Shown in pieces: positions 31,901 to 38,839 of a DNA stretch of 38,839 nucleotides (positions within the stretch are counted from its first letter, which is position 1; each line of letters starts with the position of its first letter). The notes beneath the pieces were generated by a model. That model saw only the letters and a list, made by a program, of their open reading frames with translations. It was not told where the DNA came from and searched no databases. Both the position numbers and the translations under genes were made by a program. Source of the DNA: an uncultured Eubacteriales bacterium (GTDB taxonomy: Bacteria; Bacillota; Clostridia; TANB77; CAG-508); assembly GCA_949294555.1 (NCBI GenBank), contig CASFHP010000015.1:1-38839 (forward strand), read 5' to 3'.

Positions 31901-32020
31901 ACAGAAAAATTGTAAAACAATTTTTCGCGCAACAAATCTTATACGCTTCTGGCTAGACCTTAAATTAATATAGTAAATGTTAAAAAGTAGAGAAAAGGTC
32001 TAGCGAAGCTAGATTTGTTC
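31901..32020. repeat. Structured intergenic repeat, copy 3
   Basis: This 120-nt copy has a first hairpin AAAAATTG/CAATTTTT (31905-31926). The long stem has three helices: AACAAATCT (31931-31939) with AGATTTGTT (32011-32019), GCTTC (31945-31949) with GAAGC (32005-32009), and GCTAGACC (31952-31959) with GGTCTAGC (31997-32004). It ends 36 nt before aspS and would form most of its leader. It does not show T-box features. Confidence 0.85.
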
Positions 32021-32056
32021 ATGAGCTTTATATCAAAAGAAGGGAATGAAATAAAA

Positions 32057-33808
32057 ATGTATAGAACAAAAACTTGTGGAGAATTAACAATAAAAAATGT
32101 AAAAGAACATGTTGAACTTGCAGGATGGATTCAAAAAATAAGAGATTTAGGTGGAATGACCTTTATTGATTTAAGAGATGAATTTGGAATTACACAAATT
32201 GTTGTAAATGATGAAGAATTAAAGAAATTTGCAAAAGAATTACACACAGAAAGCTGTATCCACATAGAGGGAGAAGTTGTGGAAAGAGCAAGCAAAAATC
32301 CTAATATGAAAACAGGAGACATAGAAGTAGTTGCACAAAAAATAGAAGTGTTAGGAAAATGTAAAAATGTACTTCCTTTTGAAATTAATACAGACCAAGA
32401 AGTTAGAGAAGATTTACGATTAGAATATAGATTTTTAGATTTAAGAAATGAAAAATTACACAACAATATTTTATTGCGTTCTAAAATCTTAAAAACTATT
32501 AGAGATAAAATGGACGAACTTGGATTTACAGAAATTCAAACACCAATTTTAGCAAATTCTTCTCCAGAAGGTGCAAGAGATTATTTAGTACCAAGTAGAC
32601 TAAATCCAGGAGAGTTTTATGCACTTCCACAAGCACCACAACAATTTAAACAATTATTGATGGTTAGCGGATTTAACAAGTATTATCAAATTGCACCATG
32701 TTTTAGAGACGAAGACCCAAGAGCAGATAGAGCACCAGGAGAATTTTATCAATTAGATTTTGAAATGAGTTTTGCAACACAAGAAGATGTTTTTAAAGTG
32801 ATTGAAGAAGTAGTACCATATACTTTTGAAAAATTCACAGATTGGAAAGTGGATAAAGGACCATTTGTTAGAATTCCATATAAAGAAGCAATGGAAAAAT
32901 ACGGAATTGATAAGCCAGATTTAAGAAATCCATTGATTATTCAAGATGTAACAAAATTATTTGAAAATTCTGATTTTAATGCATTTAAAGATAAAACAAT
33001 AAAAGCAATTATTGTACCAAATGGAGCAGAGCAAGGAAGAAAATTCTTTGATAAAATGGGCGAATTTGCAACAACAGATGAAGTTGGAGCAAAAGGATTA
33101 GCTTGGACAAAATTAGACAATGAAGGAAATGTACAAGGTGGAATAGCAAAATTCATAACAGATGACATCAAAGAAAAATTAGAAAAAGACTATGGATTAG
33201 AGAAGAATGCAAGTATTTTCTTTATTGCAGATGAATTCGAAAAAGCACAAAAAATTGCTGGATTAGTTAGAATTGAATTGGGAAAACGATTAGACTTAAT
33301 TGAAAAAGGCGTATATAAATTCTGCTTTATTGTTGATTTCCCAATGTATGAACTATCTGATGAAGGAACAATAGACTTTAGCCATAATCCATTTTCAATG
33401 CCACAAGGTGGATTAGAAGCGTTAGAAAATCAAAATCCATTAGATGTATTAGCATATCAATATGATTTGGTATGTAATGGATATGAAATGGCGTCAGGAG
33501 CAGTTAGAAATCATGATCCAGAAATCATGGTAAAAGCATTTGAAATTGCAGGATATAGTGAAGAAGATGTCAAAAATCGATTTGGTGCTTTATACAATGC
33601 TTTCCAATATGGAACACCACCACATGCAGGTGCAGCACCTGGAATTGATAGAATGATTATGCTAATCGCAGATTCACAAAATATAAGAGAAGTTATCGCA
33701 TTTCCAAAGAATAAAAGGGCAAGAGATTTATTAATGCGAGCACCATCAGTTGTTACAGAACAACAATTAAAAGATGTACACATTAAATTAGATTTAGATA
33801 AAAAATAA
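32057..33808 (+). CDS. aspS: Aspartyl-tRNA synthetase
   Basis: The enzyme charges tRNA-Asp. The 583-residue class II synthetase is of the bacterial type: an OB-fold anticodon-binding domain (VELAGWIQKIRDLGGMTFIDLRD), motif 2 (FRDEDPRADRAPGEFYQLDFEMSF), the bacterial GAD insertion (about 290-400), DFPMYE after it, and motif 3 GAAPGIDRMIMLIAD with IREVIAFPKNKRARDLL. I take ATG 32057, where the family N-terminus MYRTKTCGEL begins; the in-frame ATG at 32015 lies in the repeat. The ribosome binding site AGAAGGGA is rather distant, at about 10 nt. Confidence 0.95.
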   Translation: MYRTKTCGELTIKNVKEHVELAGWIQKIRDLGGMTFIDLRDEFGITQIVVNDEELKKFAKELHTESCIHIEGEVVERASKNPNMKTGDIEVVAQKIEVLGKCKNVLPFEINTDQEVREDLRLEYRFLDLRNEKLHNNILLRSKILKTIRDKMDELGFTEIQTPILANSSPEGARDYLVPSRLNPGEFYALPQAPQQFKQLLMVSGFNKYYQIAPCFRDEDPRADRAPGEFYQLDFEMSFATQEDVFKVIEEVVPYTFEKFTDWKVDKGPFVRIPYKEAMEKYGIDKPDLRNPLIIQDVTKLFENSDFNAFKDKTIKAIIVPNGAEQGRKFFDKMGEFATTDEVGAKGLAWTKLDNEGNVQGGIAKFITDDIKEKLEKDYGLEKNASIFFIADEFEKAQKIAGLVRIELGKRLDLIEKGVYKFCFIVDFPMYELSDEGTIDFSHNPFSMPQGGLEALENQNPLDVLAYQYDLVCNGYEMASGAVRNHDPEIMVKAFEIAGYSEEDVKNRFGALYNAFQYGTPPHAGAAPGIDRMIMLIADSQNIREVIAFPKNKRARDLLMRAPSVVTEQQLKDVHIKLDLDKK

Positions 33809-33828
33809 ACAGATACTTCAGATTTGTC

Positions 33829-33857
33829 AAACATTTTAAGAAACATTAAAAATGTTT
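33829..33857 (+). terminator. Hairpin after aspS
   Basis: AAACATTTT (33829-33837) pairs with AAAATGTTT (33849-33857). There is no clear T run, so this is a weak terminator. Confidence 0.45.
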
Positions 33858-33890
33858 ATATAAGTATAATTTGTGAATGGAGGAATTATC

Positions 33891-34151
33891 ATGGAATATA
33901 GATATAGACCAAATGGTGTTTGTTCAAGAGAAATGATTATTGAATTAGATGGAAATATTATAAAGAAATTAACGATTGTTGGGGGATGTGCTGGAAATAC
34001 AGTCGGGGTATCTAAATTGATAGAAGGCATGAATATTAATGAAGCTATTAGGAGACTAAAAGGAATTCCTTGTGGCACAAAAGGGACATCTTGTCCAGAT
34101 CAATTATCAAAAGCTTTAGAAGAAGTAAAAGAAAAATACAAAATAGATTAA
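33891..34151 (+). CDS. TSCPD domain protein (TIGR03905-like)
   Basis: The 86-residue protein matches the small TSCPD family: MEYRYRPNGVCSREMIIELDG, VGGCAGNTVGVSKLIEGM and the eponymous GTSCPDQL near the end. Four cysteines (CS, GGC, PC, SCPD) suggest metal binding. The domain also occurs at the end of some ribonucleotide reductases; the free-standing form has no established function. GGAGG lies 6 nt before ATG 33891, which excludes the earlier ATG at 33873. It sits between aspS and mnmA. Confidence 0.88.
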   Translation: MEYRYRPNGVCSREMIIELDGNIIKKLTIVGGCAGNTVGVSKLIEGMNINEAIRRLKGIPCGTKGTSCPDQLSKALEEVKEKYKID

Positions 34152-34243
34152 TTTGGTCGCTTACGCGGTGTTTAAAAATAATATACATGTTTCTTTGGAT
34201 AAAAAGTAATAAAATATAGATAAAACTGGAATGAGGAATTTTA

Positions 34244-35293
34244 ATGAGAGAAAAAGTATTATTAGGAATGAGTGGTGGGGTAGATAGTTCTGTATCTGCC
34301 ATTCTTTTAAAAAAAGCAGGATATGAAGTCATTGGCTGTACTATGAATTTATTAGATGAGCCAAATGAAGAAGCCATAAAAGATGCTAAAAAAGTATGTG
34401 AAAAGCTAGGAATTGAACATCATGTGTTTGATTGCAGAAAAGAATTTAGATGTCATGTCATAGATACCTTTATTTCTGAGTATGAAAATGCAAGAACACC
34501 AAATCCATGTGTGGAATGTAACCAATATTTAAAATTTGGTGTATTTTACGATAAGGCAAAAGAATTAGGGTGCAAATATATAGCAACAGGGCATTATGCC
34601 AAAAAAGAATATTCAGAAAAATATAAACAATATGTTTTAAGAAAATCAAATGAAGAGAAAAAAGACCAGACATACTTTTTATATACCATTCCAAGAGAAA
34701 CAGTAGAATATATTTTGTTTCCATTACAAGATAATGTAAGCAAAGAAGATACAAGGCTATTGGCAGAAGAATATGGATTAGAAATTGCTCAAAAAAAAGA
34801 TAGTCAAGAAATCTGCTTTATTAAAGATGATGATTATCAAAGATTTTTAAAAGGACATATGCAAAAACAACCAAAAAAAGGGAAAATCGTTTTAACAACA
34901 GGAGAGGCCATAGGAATGCATGATGGACTTATCAATTATACAATAGGGCAAAGAAAAGGTTTAGGAATTTCATATAAAGAGCCATTGTATGTTGTAAAAT
35001 TAGATATCAAAAAGAATCAAGTCATTGTTGGTGCAGAAAAAGAATTGTATAGTAATCAATTAGAAGCGATTAACTTAAATTGGATTGTCGATGTTGAAAA
35101 CAGATTAAAAAAAGGATTAGAATGTTTTGCTAAAATTCGATATAGAGCAAAGGAAGCAAAGGCAAAAGTAATAAAAGAAAATCAAACCATAAAAGTGGTA
35201 TTTCAAGAACCACAAAGAGCAATTACCCAGGGACAGTCTGTAGTGTTTTATGATGAAGATGGAATTGTTTTAGGTGGTGGGAAGATTAAATAG
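34244..35293 (+). CDS. mnmA: tRNA-specific 2-thiouridylase MnmA
   Basis: MnmA activates U34 of Lys, Glu and Gln tRNAs with ATP and inserts sulphur. The 349-residue protein has the PP-loop GMSGGVDSS at residues 8-16, the catalytic Cys89 in NPCVECN, GHYAKK, the second Cys191 in SQEICFI, and the C-terminal substrate-binding part with GQRKGLGIS and QRAITQGQSVVFYD. The length is typical of the family. TGAGGA precedes the start. A strong terminator follows. Confidence 0.95.
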   Translation: MREKVLLGMSGGVDSSVSAILLKKAGYEVIGCTMNLLDEPNEEAIKDAKKVCEKLGIEHHVFDCRKEFRCHVIDTFISEYENARTPNPCVECNQYLKFGVFYDKAKELGCKYIATGHYAKKEYSEKYKQYVLRKSNEEKKDQTYFLYTIPRETVEYILFPLQDNVSKEDTRLLAEEYGLEIAQKKDSQEICFIKDDDYQRFLKGHMQKQPKKGKIVLTTGEAIGMHDGLINYTIGQRKGLGISYKEPLYVVKLDIKKNQVIVGAEKELYSNQLEAINLNWIVDVENRLKKGLECFAKIRYRAKEAKAKVIKENQTIKVVFQEPQRAITQGQSVVFYDEDGIVLGGGKIK

Positions 35294-35310
35294 TAGATTA
35301 TAAAAAATGT

Positions 35311-35366
35311 ATATAAAACAAGAAAGACTATGCTTGAGTTTGAGGGATAGTCTTTCTTGTTTATAT
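35311..35366. terminator. Bidirectional terminator between mnmA and the GT51 gene
   Basis: A stem of about 20 bp pairs 35311-35331 with 35347-35366 (core CAAGAAAGACTAT and ATAGTCTTTCTTG, one bulged A). Confidence 0.88.
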
Positions 35367-35372
35367 GTAAAA

Positions 35373-36068
35373 TTACTTACTATCAATAATTTCATCAGCC
35401 TGTTCCTGAGTAATATACCCATTTTCTACCATCGTATTTAAGACATGGGCTTGTCTTTCATTTGCTAAATCTGGATTAACCGTTGGAGCATAGACAGAAG
35501 GAGCATTAGGAACACCAGCAAGCATAGAAGCTTCATCTAAATTCAAATCTTTTGGTTCTTTATTATAATATCCCATACTTGCGTCATAAATACCATAATA
35601 GCCATCTCCAAAATAGGCACTATTCACATATAAAGCAAAGATTTCATCCTTGGTAAATTTTTGTTCTAAATCATAGGCAGCAAACAATTCGCCTAATTTT
35701 CTTGTTGCTGTTTCTTCTTGTGTAAAAACTAAATTTTTGGCAACTTGCTGTGTAATAGTACTGCCACCCTCTCTGAGTTCTCCAGTTCTAAAGTTTGTCC
35801 AAAGGGCTCTGGCAATTCCGATAAAATCAACAGGTCCATGGTCGTAATATCTTCTATCTTCTACAGAAATTACAGCATTAATATAATCTTGTGATAATGC
35901 ACTAAAAGGTGTGTAATGCTCATCTTCTGTTATTTCTGCGGTTCTAGTTAGTAAAGGCTTTTCATCTAAAGCTTTAGAATAGACGACAAAACCAATAATT
36001 CCTGCAACGATAATGGCGATTAAGATAAGTATAAAAATAATTAATAATAATTTTCTAAAAAGTTTCAT
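35373..36068 (-). CDS. Monofunctional GT51 peptidoglycan glycosyltransferase
   Basis: The 231-residue protein has a single N-terminal membrane anchor (LLLIIFILILIAIIVAGIIGFVVY) and a complete GT51 domain. The catalytic segment is ISVEDRRYYDHGPVDFIGIARAL with the first glutamate, followed by REGGSTITQQVAKNL, KLGELFAAYDLEQKFTKDEIFALYVN with the second glutamate, and MLAGVPNAPSVYAP. No transpeptidase domain follows, so it polymerises lipid II without crosslinking, like MtgA or SgtB. The start at 36068 follows AGAGGTG. It has its own promoter on the minus strand and is divergent from dapF, fitting a wall-synthesis neighbourhood. Confidence 0.92.
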   Translation of the reverse strand: MKLFRKLLLIIFILILIAIIVAGIIGFVVYSKALDEKPLLTRTAEITEDEHYTPFSALSQDYINAVISVEDRRYYDHGPVDFIGIARALWTNFRTGELREGGSTITQQVAKNLVFTQEETATRKLGELFAAYDLEQKFTKDEIFALYVNSAYFGDGYYGIYDASMGYYNKEPKDLNLDEASMLAGVPNAPSVYAPTVNPDLANERQAHVLNTMVENGYITQEQADEIIDSK

Positions 36069-36095
36069 AGACACCTCTATATAATCTTTTTTTCC

Positions 36096-36124
36096 ATTAT
36101 ATATCATTATATGTGTTTTTACAA
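36096..36124 (-). promoter_or_regulatory. Promoter of the GT51 gene
   Basis: On the minus strand, TTGTAA (36119-36124) and TATAAT (36096-36101) are spaced by 17 nt. Confidence 0.7.
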
Positions 36125-36220
36125 TAATGAAAAAGTTAAGATTTTATGAAAAAAATATGTTTATAAGAATTATAATTTGCCCAAATCAGAATATATTAGA
36201 TAAGGAATATTTTAAAAAAC

Positions 36221-36281
36221 TTTACAAAAATTACTAGATATGATAAAATTTGGAACAATGAGATATAACTATATTTCATTG
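36221..36281 (+). promoter_or_regulatory. Promoter and 5' hairpin of dapF-dapL
   Basis: TTTACA (36221-36226) and TAAAAT (36244-36249) are spaced by 17 nt. A hairpin CAATGAGATAT-AACT-ATATTTCATTG (36256-36281) starts at the predicted first base of the RNA, where it could stabilise the message. Confidence 0.68.
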
Positions 36282-36311
36282 GCTATTAATACCTAAAAGA
36301 GGTGAAAGAAA

Positions 36312-37160
36312 ATGATAAAATTTACAAAAATGCATGGGCTAGGGAATGATTATGTCTATATGGATGCTATCCATCAAAATATAGAAAACGAATCATCTCT
36401 AGCTCAATTTGTTAGTAATCGACACTTTGGAATTGGTTCAGATGGATTAATTCTAATATGCAAAAGTGAGAGTGCTGATTTTAAAATGAGGATGTTTAAT
36501 TCAGATGGTAGTGAAGCTGAAATGTGTGGAAATGGAATTCGCTGTGTAGGAAAGTTTGTATATGACAAAGGACTTACCGATAAAACAGAGGTTACCATAG
36601 AAACATTGGCAGGCATTAAAACATTGGAACTTCACGTAAAAGAAGGAAAAGTAGAAACGGTAAAAGTAGACATGGGAGAACCTATTTTAAAGCCAACAGA
36701 AATACCTGTTATTTCAGAAGAGGAACCAGTAAAAAATTTAAAACTAAAAGCAAAAGACAAAGAATTTACATTTACTTGTGTTTCAATGGGAAATCCACAT
36801 GCGATTACTATTGTAAAGAATACAAAAGAATTTGATGTAGAAACTTATGGAAAAATTTTAGAAGTAGATAAAGCATTTCCAAACAAAACAAATGTAGAAT
36901 TTATCGAAATTGTAGATAGAAATCATATAAAAATGAGAGTTTGGGAAAGAGGTGCTGGAGAAACATTAGCTTGTGGTACAGGTGCTTGTGCATCTGTTGT
37001 AGCCTGTATATTAAATGGATTAACAGACGATACCGTAGAGGTAGAGCTATTAGGAGGACCATTAAAAATTGAATGGAGCAAAAAAGATAATCATGTATAT
37101 ATGACAGGACCAGCAGTGACAGTATTTGAAGGTGAATTAATGGTTAGACCTAAAGCATAA
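36312..37160 (+). CDS. dapF: Diaminopimelate epimerase
   Basis: DapF converts LL- to meso-diaminopimelate for lysine and peptidoglycan. The 282-residue protein has the [12 protein letters not shown] start, the first catalytic Cys72 in [17 protein letters not shown], and the second catalytic Cys221 in [23 protein letters not shown] precedes the start. It forms an operon with dapL, 18 nt downstream, so two consecutive enzymes of the pathway are made together. Confidence 0.96.
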   Translation: MIKFTKMHGLGNDYVYMDAIHQNIENESSLAQFVSNRHFGIGSDGLILICKSESADFKMRMFNSDGSEAEMCGNGIRCVGKFVYDKGLTDKTEVTIETLAGIKTLELHVKEGKVETVKVDMGEPILKPTEIPVISEEEPVKNLKLKAKDKEFTFTCVSMGNPHAITIVKNTKEFDVETYGKILEVDKAFPNKTNVEFIEIVDRNHIKMRVWERGAGETLACGTGACASVVACILNGLTDDTVEVELLGGPLKIEWSKKDNHVYMTGPAVTVFEGELMVRPKA

Positions 37161-37178
37161 AAGAAGGGAAGGAAGAAT

Positions 37179-38414
37179 ATGAGTTATATAAATGAAAATT
37201 TTTTAAATTTACAAGAAAGCTATTTATTTTCTACAATAGCAAAAAAAGTAGCAGAATACAGTAAAAACAATCCAGATAAAGAAATTATCAAATTAGGAAT
37301 AGGAGATGTTACAAAGCCAATCGTTCCAGCATGTTTAGAAGCAATGCATAAAGCAGTTGATGAAATTGGAACATCAGAGGGATTTAAAGGATATGGACCA
37401 GAACAAGGATATGAATTCTTAAGAAAAGCCATTGTAGAAAATGACTATAAAACAAGAGGTGTTGACATAGAACCAGATGAAGTATTTGTATCAGATGGAG
37501 CAAAATGTGACTGTGGCAATATTGTAGACATATTTGCTGAAGATAATAAAGTAGCCATTACAGACCCAGTATATCCTGTATATTTGGACACAAATGTAAT
37601 GTCTGGTAGAAGTGGTAAATATAATGAGAAAACAGGAACATATGAAAACATTGTATATTTACCAGTAACAGCTGAAAATAACTTTAAACCAAAATTACCA
37701 AAAGAAAAAGTAGATATGATATATCTATGTTTTCCAAATAATCCAACAGGAACCGTATTAACAAAAGAAGACTTAAAAGTTTGGGTAGATTATGCAAAAG
37801 AAAACAATAGTATCATATTATATGATGCAGCATATGAAGCTTTCATAGAAGAAGATAATATACCACACAGTATATACGAAGTAGAAGGTGCAAAAGATGT
37901 GGCAATAGAATTTAAAAGTTATTCAAAAACAGCAGGATTTACAGGTGTAAGATGTGCGTATGTGGTTATTCCTAAAACTGTAAAAGGTTATACAAAAAAT
38001 GGAGAAGAGGTATCATTTAATAAACTTTGGAATAGAAGAACTTGTACAAAATTTAATGGTGTATCATACATTGTACAAAGAGCAGCAGAAGCCACATATA
38101 CAGAAGAAGGAAAAAAACAAATAGAAGAAAATATTCGATATTATAAAGAAAATGCAAAAATTATAAAAAATGGATTAGAGGAAGCAGGCTTTACTGTTTA
38201 TGGAGCAGTAAATTCTCCTTATGTATGGTTAAAAGTACCAGAAGGTATGACATCATGGGAATTCTTTGACAAATTATTAGAAGAGGTGAATATTGTAGGA
38301 ACGCCGGGAAGTGGTTTTGGACCTCATGGTGAAGGCTATTTTAGATTAACAGCTTTTGGAACAAAAGAAAATACGATAAAAGCAATTGAAAGAATAAAAA
38401 GTTGGAATAAATAA
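37179..38414 (+). CDS. dapL: LL-diaminopimelate aminotransferase
   Basis: DapL converts tetrahydrodipicolinate directly to LL-diaminopimelate, the short aminotransferase route. The 411-residue fold type I PLP enzyme begins [24 protein letters not shown], has [45 protein letters not shown] and the PLP lysine Lys250 in [17 protein letters not shown]. These features match DapL rather than a general aspartate aminotransferase. Together with dapF it marks meso-DAP-type wall synthesis. Confidence 0.96.
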   Translation: MSYINENFLNLQESYLFSTIAKKVAEYSKNNPDKEIIKLGIGDVTKPIVPACLEAMHKAVDEIGTSEGFKGYGPEQGYEFLRKAIVENDYKTRGVDIEPDEVFVSDGAKCDCGNIVDIFAEDNKVAITDPVYPVYLDTNVMSGRSGKYNEKTGTYENIVYLPVTAENNFKPKLPKEKVDMIYLCFPNNPTGTVLTKEDLKVWVDYAKENNSIILYDAAYEAFIEEDNIPHSIYEVEGAKDVAIEFKSYSKTAGFTGVRCAYVVIPKTVKGYTKNGEEVSFNKLWNRRTCTKFNGVSYIVQRAAEATYTEEGKKQIEENIRYYKENAKIIKNGLEEAGFTVYGAVNSPYVWLKVPEGMTSWEFFDKLLEEVNIVGTPGSGFGPHGEGYFRLTAFGTKENTIKAIERIKSWNK

Positions 38415-38425
38415 CTAAATATAGT

Positions 38426-38466
38426 AAAAGAATTTCTTAGAGTCAGTTACTCTAAGAAATTCTTTT
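38426..38466 (+). terminator. Terminator after dapL
   Basis: A perfect 18-bp stem pairs 38426-38443 with 38449-38466 (ends AAAAGAATTTC and GAAATTCTTTT, loop CAGTT). Confidence 0.85.
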
Positions 38467-38681
38467 ATGTGAAAATAATACCAATAAAAAGTGAGAATGT
38501 CAATAAAAAACAGAAAAACAATTCACAATTTTTAAGTCATTACAAGAAAAAATTTTTTGAAAATTATTAAAAACAATTATCGTAAATGCCATGAGTTTAT
38601 TCGTTTGTATGGATTTGTAATTTTCCTAGAGTAACTGACTCTAAGAAAATAAGAAAAAGCAAAAGAAGGGAAGAAATACAA
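38467..38681. other. Non-coding region before the terminal prepilin fragment
   Basis: The region is AT-rich with no gene. At 38627-38650 an inverted copy of the dapL terminator core appears (TAGAGTAACTGACTCTAAG). I found no well-spaced promoter. Confidence 0.4.
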
Positions 38682-38837
38682 ATGAAAGAAAGATTAAAAA
38701 ATAAAAATGGTATTACTTTAATTGCGTTAGTTATTACAATTGCACTAAACGCTTCGCGTGGTCATAATGAAAAACTCCTAGTATCCAAAATGCAAAATGA
38801 GAGTAAAAAAGAAGAATCCGCTAACAAAAAACTTTAA
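38682..38837 (+). pseudogene. Prepilin leader joined to unrelated sequence, 51 codons
   Basis: The frame opens MKERLKNKNGITLIALVITIA, a clear prepilin-type leader like that of the protein at 22276, behind AAGAAGGGAAG. After 21 residues the hydrophobic helix is cut off and the frame continues LNASRGHNEKLLVSKMQNES to a stop at 38835. The junction lies at GCACTAAACGCTTCGCGTGG, where base composition and codons (GCT TCG CGT) change abruptly. The natural reading is a prepilin gene interrupted by inserted or recombined sequence. The window ends 2 nt after the stop, so the far side cannot be seen. Confidence 0.65.
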
Positions 38838-38839
38838 AA

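Noticed and set aside
31901..32056. T-box riboswitch in the aspS leader
   Set aside because: The leader is a copy of the 120-nt repeat found also before rodA and dusB, and no T-box sequence or antiterminator is visible.
25441..32056. CRISPR array made of the three intergenic repeats
   Set aside because: The copies are 1-5 kb apart, 120 nt long, internally structured, and separated by genes rather than spacers.

Overview
The window looks like a chromosomal segment of an AT-rich, spore-forming Clostridia-type Firmicute, probably an uncultured gut lineage. The evidence is the low GC content, strong GGAGG ribosome binding sites, TTGACA-17-TATAAT promoters, spo0A, spoIVFA/spoIVFB and ytaF, the minD-minE-rodA block, lysine/meso-DAP synthesis through dapF and dapL, and prepilin-like ORFs carrying an NG-(V/I)TLIAL leader. 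Most of the window is housekeeping core. The accessory interest lies in the gaps and in a few odd proteins.

Layout. 1-2.7 kb: a structured intergenic stretch, a glycosyltransferase gene broken by an 8-bp tandem duplication, and a convergent glycosyltransferase/histidine-phosphatase operon. 2.8-8.6 kb: hslO, ppaC and smc, with a 35-bp perfect inverted repeat between the last two. 8.6-13.4 kb: a small unknown gene behind a highly palindromic leader, ytaF, a Ca2+ P-type ATPase and an unknown membrane protein. 13.4-14.9 kb: the rpsF-ssb-rpsR operon and a convergent 65-residue unknown. 15.1-19.3 kb: ynbB-like PLP enzyme, HI0933-type flavoprotein, YigZ and spo0A. 19.5-20.6 kb: a compact locus with every visible feature of a type I toxin-antitoxin system, followed by two small unknown genes. 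20.6-26.7 kb: spoIVFA, spoIVFB, a prepilin/SUMF1-fold protein, minD, a MinE with a very long charged tail, and rodA. 27-32 kb: dusB, a GerS-like protein, an orphan mazF, an HD-GYP protein and a tandem-HD (p)ppGpp-hydrolase-like protein. 32-38.8 kb: aspS, a TSCPD protein, mnmA, a lone GT51 glycosyltransferase, dapF, dapL, and a prepilin leader joined to unrelated sequence at the window edge.

How the genes fit together. One group serves envelope growth, division and sporulation (minD/E, rodA, the GT51 enzyme, dapF/dapL, spoIVFA/B, spo0A, ytaF, the GerS-like protein). A second serves information processing (smc, rpsF-ssb-rpsR, aspS, dusB, mnmA). A third serves stress and nucleotide signalling (hslO, mazF, HD-GYP, tandem HD).

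The two best candidates for undescribed biology are the type I toxin-antitoxin-like locus at 19.57-19.92 kb and a 120-nt structured intergenic repeat. The repeat has three copies, at 25.46, 26.77 and 31.90 kb, and its long stem stays paired even where its sequence is completely different. No tRNA, rRNA or CRISPR array was seen.
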